Assembly (NCBI GenBank): GCA_964599655.1
Contig: CAZRGV010000242.1
Span: 1-6,319, forward strand
Source of the DNA: CAZRGV01 sp964599655
Lineage (GTDB): Bacteria; Planctomycetota; Planctomycetia; Isosphaerales; Isosphaeraceae
Reading direction: 5' to 3'
Length of the DNA stretch: 6,319 bases
Shown piece after piece: positions 5,320 to 6,319 of the stretch (position 1 is its first letter; each line of letters begins with the position of its first letter). The notes beneath the pieces are model-generated. The model did not search any database. It had not been told where the DNA came from and saw only the letters and a program-made list of their open reading frames with translations. Both the position numbers and the translations under genes were made by a program.

Positions 5320-6319
5320 ATGGACGACGTACGCCAGCAGATCCTCCTCGACATCCAGCGCACCGGCGAGAACGTGATCGAGGAGTCGGTCGCCGCGATC
5401 CGCTCGATGGGCGACGCCATGCGCGACGTCGTCCATGAGTTCGAGCGTGGGAACGCCACGCTGGAGGACGTGACGCAGCAGTGCCGGGCGATGAACCAGA
5501 TGATCGCCCCGATCACGAAGCTGCTGAACGACCTGGCGAGGGCGCAGAAGGCCGCCGCCTCGGCGCCAGACCCGGATTGGGACGAGCACGTACGCCAGGT
5601 GACCGAGGCGTTCGAGGAACAGCAGGAGGCGATCATGGCCTCGCTGGACCTCCAGAAGAAGCTCCGCGACTCCCAGCAGGAGTCGCTGGCTCGCGACGCC
5701 GAGTATTCCGCCCAGTTCAAGCGTTCCTCCGACGTTGTCTCCGTGTCCTCGGACCAGCAGCGACGCGCGGTCGAGCTTCTCGAAGGCGCCAAGCGTCGGC
5801 TGGCGGCGGTCGAGGCGGAGGTCGCGGCCGTCAAGTCATCGGGCGGACTGCTCCAGCCGGAACTCCTCGATAAGGAGGCCGCCGCGATCCGCGGTGTCGA
5901 GGTCGCCGAGAAGAACCTCGCCAAGGCCAAGAGGGATACGACCCAGGCGACCGAGGAAGCCAATAAGAGGATCAAGTCCTCGGGCGAACTGGCCCAGGAG
6001 GCGTCCCGCCGCCAGATGGCTGGCGTGCGCGGGTGGTATTTTGCCGGGCAGGCGATCCAGGACTTGAACTACGGTCTGGTCGCCGTCGTCAACAACATCG
6101 ACCTCGAGCACCTCGACCGCGTATTCGATCGCGGCCGAGACACCGCCGAGCGGACCGTGACCGACCGCCGGGACGATGTTGCCGACGTTGCGCACGATGA
6201 AGAGCTCCCCCGGCGCGGCGCTCGTGATCAGGTTCGGCACCACGCGCGAGTCGCAGCAGGTGATGAAGAGCGTCTCCGGCTGCTGCCCTGCCTCCGCCAA
6301 CTGCCTGAAGAGCTCACGG
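5320..6319 (+). CDS. Tape measure protein, N-terminal part; foreign sequence after about 6099
   Basis: The gene starts at ATG 5320 behind GGGTGA, and the frame stays open to the window end. Residues 1-260 look like a tape measure N-terminus. They are helical and rich in Q, E, A, R and K with coiled-coil character (about 1-80 and 90-235), and then the amphipathic/hydrophobic stretch at 238-260 ending in YGLVAVVNNI. Tape measures often continue this as NNIP plus a long hydrophobic region. Tape measure proteins set tail length and act as scaffold for the tube; full proteins usually exceed 600 residues. From codon 261 (base 6100) the frame runs antisense through a carbonic anhydrase fragment, codon for codon, and gives an arginine-rich, meaningless tail (RRGARDQVRHHARV). 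The true gene is therefore broken at about 6100. It stays open only because the antisense frame has no TTA, CTA or TCA codons. Confidence 0.75.
   Translation, partial: MDDVRQQILLDIQRTGENVIEESVAAIRSMGDAMRDVVHEFERGNATLEDVTQQCRAMNQMIAPITKLLNDLARAQKAAASAPDPDWDEHVRQVTEAFEEQQEAIMASLDLQKKLRDSQQESLARDAEYSAQFKRSSDVVSVSSDQQRRAVELLEGAKRRLAAVEAEVAAVKSSGGLLQPELLDKEAAAIRGVEVAEKNLAKAKRDTTQATEEANKRIKSSGELAQEASRRQMAGVRGWYFAGQAIQDLNYGLVAVVNNIDLEHLDRVFDRGRDTAERTVTDRRDDVADVAHDEELPRRGARDQVRHHARVAAGDEERLRLLPCLRQLPEELT
6097..6103. other. Junction between tape measure and carbonic anhydrase sequence
   Basis: Up to 6099 the + strand reads as tape measure (NNI), and from 6100 the - strand reads as carbonic anhydrase (VLEV). 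The ATCGAC at 6097-6102 could belong to either side, so a few bases of microhomology are possible. No direct repeats, inverted repeats or integrase core site are visible at the join. Confidence 0.7.
6100..6319 (-). pseudogene. Beta-carbonic anhydrase fragment, truncated
   Basis: The minus strand from 6318 down to 6100 gives 73 residues that continue past the window edge at the N-terminal side, with no start needed inside the window. They carry RELFRQLAEAGQQPETLFIT, then CCDSRVVPNLI (the C-x-D-x-R zinc/active-site motif at 6258-6244), PGELFIVRNVGNIVP and GGVSAAIEYAVEVLEV. Beta-carbonic anhydrases interconvert CO2 and bicarbonate with a zinc held by two Cys and one His. The first Cys and the Asp/Arg dyad are present, with Cys instead of the common Ser between them. 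The fragment stops at VLEV, just before the expected V-C-G-H-x-x-C segment, so the second half of the zinc site is absent and no active enzyme can be made. Beyond 6100 the reading continues only as antisense of the tape measure gene. Confidence 0.85.

Noticed and set aside
5199..5975. A 258-codon Ser/Arg-rich minus-strand frame
   Set aside because: It is a shadow of the tape measure gene; the Ser/Ala/Arg-rich composition follows from the antisense of Glu/Gln/Ala codons.
5836..6099. C-terminal continuation of the minus-strand carbonic anhydrase frame
   Set aside because: After VLEV the frame lacks the expected H-x-x-C segment and turns into the antisense of tape measure coding sequence, so it is not part of the enzyme.
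6100..6319. Carbonic anhydrase as a phage-borne metabolic gene
   Set aside because: Only about 73 residues are present, the second zinc-binding site is missing, and the join destroys the tape measure gene. A chimera or breakpoint explains it better.

Overview
The window reads as the tail-gene stretch of a high-GC tailed phage or prophage with a long, siphovirus-like tail. Eight genes run on the + strand with almost no space between them, and their order is the usual tail order ending in tail terminator, tail tube and tape measure. No host genus can be fixed from the sequence. The high GC, frequent GTG/TTG starts and G/C-ending codons only say that the host is high-GC. There are no tRNA, rRNA, CRISPR or transposase signals.

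Layout. Bases 1-30 are probably the last codons of an upstream gene. At 69-998 lies a 309-residue protein built almost wholly of about twelve copies of a 23-residue beta-type repeat. Next come two consecutive two-gene modules of the same design. Module A is 1000-1620 plus 1617-2135, and module B is 2139-2684 plus 2681-3187. In each, the first gene encodes a two-domain, Ig/fibre-like beta protein, and the second a small protein that looks like a distant tail-terminator relative. Both modules join their two genes by the same 4-base GTGA overlap. A third terminator-like gene (3189-3698) sits directly before the major tail tube gene (3760-4689) and is the best candidate for the real tail terminator. 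A strong GC hairpin follows the tube gene. Then come a Mu gpG-like virion morphogenesis/tail completion gene (4787-5308) and the N-terminal part of a tape measure protein (from 5320).

The right end is abnormal. The tape-measure sequence stops making sense at about base 6100. From there to the end the minus strand encodes a textbook beta-carbonic anhydrase fragment (zinc motif C-x-D-S-R at 6244-6258), cut off just before its H-x-x-C zinc site. Both genes are broken at the same point and face each other. This is either a chimeric join (library or assembly) at the end of the sequence or a real recombination breakpoint. Any annotation of the tape measure past base 6099 should be distrusted.

How the genes fit together (inference): the tube protein polymerises on the tape measure, the terminator caps the tube at the head end, and the gpG-like protein helps complete the tail. 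The duplicated A/B modules and the repeat protein are the unusual part. They could supply accessory ring, collar, fibre or decoration proteins, with A and B as diverged versions of one ring-plus-fibre pair.
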